Of a DNA stretch of 64,000 bases, positions 62,070 through 64,000 are shown piece after piece. The first letter of the stretch is position 1; each line of letters begins with the position of its first letter. This stretch comes from Acidobacteriota bacterium (GTDB lineage Bacteria > Acidobacteriota > Vicinamibacteria > Vicinamibacterales > UBA8438). The stretch lies in the NCBI GenBank assembly GCA_009838525.1, contig VXRJ01000035.1:133462-197461 (forward strand), given 5' to 3'. The translations under genes were made by a program, and so were the position numbers. The notes beneath the pieces were generated by a model. It ran no database searches and had not been told where the DNA came from. It saw nothing but the letters and a program-made list of their open reading frames with translations.

Positions 62070-64000
62070 ATGGCGACACTCGGAACCTACACGCTTCTGG
62101 CCGCCTTCGTCGCCTGCGCGTACGCTGCCGCCGCCGCCGTCGCGGGTCATCGCCGGCGCAACGCGCGCCTGCTCGATAGTGGCGTCGGAGCCTTCTATCT
62201 GGTGACGGCGCTCATGACGCTCGCCTCCGCGGTGATCGTCCGCGCGTTCGTCATCGGCGATTACTCCATCCGCTACGTCGATCGCTACTCCGACGCGATT
62301 CAGCCGCTGTTCTACAAGCTGACGTCGTACTGGGGCGGCCTCGACGGGTCCATCATGTTCTGGGTCTTCCTGCTCTCGGTGTTCGGCGCGATCGCCGTCC
62401 ACACCAACCGGGAGCGCCACCGCGAGCTGGTCCCGTACGTCATCGCGACTATCGCCGTGGTGCAGATGTTCTTCCTGAGCGTGATGATCCTGAACAACAA
62501 CCCGTTCTCCACCTATCTGCTCCAGACGCCGGCGGACGGGCGCGGGCTCAACCCCCTGCTGCAGAACCCGTACATGGTGATCCATCCGCCGTCGCTCTAC
62601 ACGGGGCTGGTGGGGCTGACGATTCCGTTCGCGTTCGGGATGGCGGCCCTGATTACCGGCTACCTGGACGACTCGTGGCTCCGCGCCGTCCGCCGCTGGA
62701 CGATGTTCTCCTGGTTCTTTCTCTCGCTCGGCCTGACTCTCGGGATGATCTGGGCCTACGAGGAACTGGGCTGGGGCGGCTGGTGGGGTTGGGATCCGGT
62801 GGAGAACGCGGGCGCGCTCCCGTGGTTCCCGGCCACCGCGTTCCTCCATTCGGTGATGGTTCAGGAGCGGCGCAGCATGCTCCGGGTGTGGAACATCTCG
62901 CTCGTCATCCTTGCCTTCGCGCTGACCCTGTTCGCGACTGCGCTGACGCGGACCGGCATCGTGCAGTCGGTCCATGCATTCGGCGAGGACCCGCAGCTCG
63001 CGATGATGTTCGCGCTCTTCATCGGCGCCGTGATGCTGATCGCCTTCGGCCTGGTCATCTACCGCCTGCCGTTGCTCCGCGCACGGAACGACCTCGAGTC
63101 GTGGGCGTCGCGCGAGGCGGCGTTCCTCGTGAACAACTGGATCCTGCTGTTCTCTGCCTTCTTCATCCTGTTCGCGACGATGTTCCCAACGCTGAGCGAG
63201 GCGGTGACAGGGCAGCGGATCACGGTCGGGCCCCCCTTCTTCAACAAGTGGATGATCCCGATCGGGCTGACGCTGCTGCTGCTGACCGGCATCGGGCCGC
63301 TTCTCGCCTGGCGGAAATCGACACTGGCGAACCTCCGCCAGCAGTTCCTCTGGCCGGTGGCGTTCTCGCTCACCGTCACCGCCGTGCTCGTCGCGCTCGG
63401 CTTCCGCGTCTGGGTTGCCGGGATCTGCTTTGCGCTCTGCGCCTTCGTGGCCGGCACGGTCGGGCAGGAGTTCGTACGGGGCGCCGTCGTTCGCCGCGGA
63501 GTGACCGGCAGCGACATGGTCACCGCCATGATCGGCCTCGTGATGCGGTCGCGCCGGCGTTACGGCGGCTACGTCGTCCATCTCGGCATCGTTCTCATGA
63601 TGCTCGGCTTCGCCGGGTCCGGCTACCGGCAGAGCGAGCAGGTGCTCCTGAGTCCGGGCGAGTCGGTCGAGGTGGGCCGATTCAGCGTCCGGCACGATCG
63701 GCTGAGCGTCACCGACGACGGCGCGAAGGAGATGCACACCGCCCACGTCACCGTCTTCGAGGATGGCCAACAGGTGGCGCAGCTCTACCCGGCGCGCTGG
63801 TTCTACCGGAAGTACGAGGCCGAGCCGACCACCGAGGTGGCGATGCGGCGGACGATTGCCGAAGACGTCTACGTCGTGCTTGCCGCATACGACATGGGCG
63901 ATCAGTCGGCCAGCTTCCAGGTGACGGTCAACCCGCTGGTCAACTGGATCTGGTTCGGCTTCGGCATCCTGGCCCTGGGCACGGGTATTGCCCTTCTGCC
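62070..64000 (+). CDS. ccmF: Heme lyase CcmF/NrfE family, 3' end outside the window
   Basis: The open frame runs off the end (about 643 codons seen). Many hydrophobic segments, the tryptophan-rich WWD motif WGGWWGWDPVENAGALPWF and conserved HPPSLYTG with heme-ligand histidines. It joins heme to the CxxCH sites of c-type cytochromes. It lies 41 bases after ccmE and is probably cotranscribed. Confidence 0.93.
   Translation, partial: MATLGTYTLLAAFVACAYAAAAAVAGHRRRNARLLDSGVGAFYLVTALMTLASAVIVRAFVIGDYSIRYVDRYSDAIQPLFYKLTSYWGGLDGSIMFWVFLLSVFGAIAVHTNRERHRELVPYVIATIAVVQMFFLSVMILNNNPFSTYLLQTPADGRGLNPLLQNPYMVIHPPSLYTGLVGLTIPFAFGMAALITGYLDDSWLRAVRRWTMFSWFFLSLGLTLGMIWAYEELGWGGWWGWDPVENAGALPWFPATAFLHSVMVQERRSMLRVWNISLVILAFALTLFATALTRTGIVQSVHAFGEDPQLAMMFALFIGAVMLIAFGLVIYRLPLLRARNDLESWASREAAFLVNNWILLFSAFFILFATMFPTLSEAVTGQRITVGPPFFNKWMIPIGLTLLLLTGIGPLLAWRKSTLANLRQQFLWPVAFSLTVTAVLVALGFRVWVAGICFALCAFVAGTVGQEFVRGAVVRRGVTGSDMVTAMIGLVMRSRRRYGGYVVHLGIVLMMLGFAGSGYRQSEQVLLSPGESVEVGRFSVRHDRLSVTDDGAKEMHTAHVTVFEDGQQVAQLYPARWFYRKYEAEPTTEVAMRRTIAEDVYVVLAAYDMGDQSASFQVTVNPLVNWIWFGFGILALGTGIALL

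Noticed and set aside
62064-63770. 568-aa open frame opposite ccmF
   Set aside because: Composition is rich in His, Glu and Arg with no domain; it is the shadow of the ccmF coding strand.

Overview
The window is GC-rich bacterial DNA with about 60 protein genes, two tRNAs and no phage, insertion sequence, CRISPR array or rRNA. No gene-free stretch exceeds 300 bases; the longest gap is 38845-39103. Three proteins resemble the von Willebrand (VWA) family typical of Acidobacteriota, and one carries a C-terminal domain resembling the acidobacterial TIGR03435/DUF3738 family. Together with several PQQ dehydrogenases and the high GC, this suggests an acidobacterium, perhaps class Vicinamibacteria. 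That placement is inference from family distribution, not a database result.

Layout: 1-1536 3' part of mutL. 1651-9560 periplasmic quinoprotein cluster (three PQQ dehydrogenases, a BamB-like propeller and a small unknown protein). 9642-18952 housekeeping and repair genes (YgjP-like protease, a SpoU methyltransferase-rarA-small membrane protein operon, greA, a patatin-like protein, a DHH phosphoesterase, a VWA protein, uvrB). 19008-20420 envelope-associated small proteins and tRNA-Val. 20446-28621 a citrate synthase-like enzyme, a DUF3179 protein, a probable selenocysteine peroxiredoxin, tatA, an SLC13 carrier, a PDZ protein and a CLC channel. 28646-33929 a cytochrome c, a VKOR-like protein, a hydrolase, hisC and two VWA paralogues. 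33988-41775 a signalling and uptake region: a TonB receptor/TPR/LytS/LytTR operon divergent from a BlaI/BlaR1 pair. 41939-48229 an AAA ATPase, tRNA-Phe, an M16 peptidase pair, ftsB and recA. 48391-53704 a TPM/nucleotidyltransferase/LemA/propeller operon. 53790-60180 a DUF5916 gene broken by one stop codon, maf, a DciA-like gene, a thiolase and a two-domain carboxymuconolactone decarboxylase-like protein. 60243-64000 a sugar dehydrogenase followed by ccmE and ccmF.

The genes fit an aerobic chemo-organotroph with a periplasm rich in quinoproteins and c-type cytochromes: dehydrogenases, a cytochrome, VKOR for disulfide formation and Ccm for heme attachment. Mismatch repair, excision repair and recombination are represented by mutL, uvrB, rarA and recA.

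The most notable signals are: (1) a peroxiredoxin with an in-frame TGA at the expected peroxidatic position, followed by a SECIS-like hairpin; (2) a recurrent leaderless promoter layout, including a 24-bp two-way promoter between maf and a DciA-like gene; (3) a CcmE with a Cys heme-binding motif; (4) two dispersed intergenic repeat families, one of which supplies the stop codon of ftsB; (5) several apparent pseudo-enzymes (patatin-like, HtrA-like, VWA and nucleotidyltransferase proteins lacking key residues).
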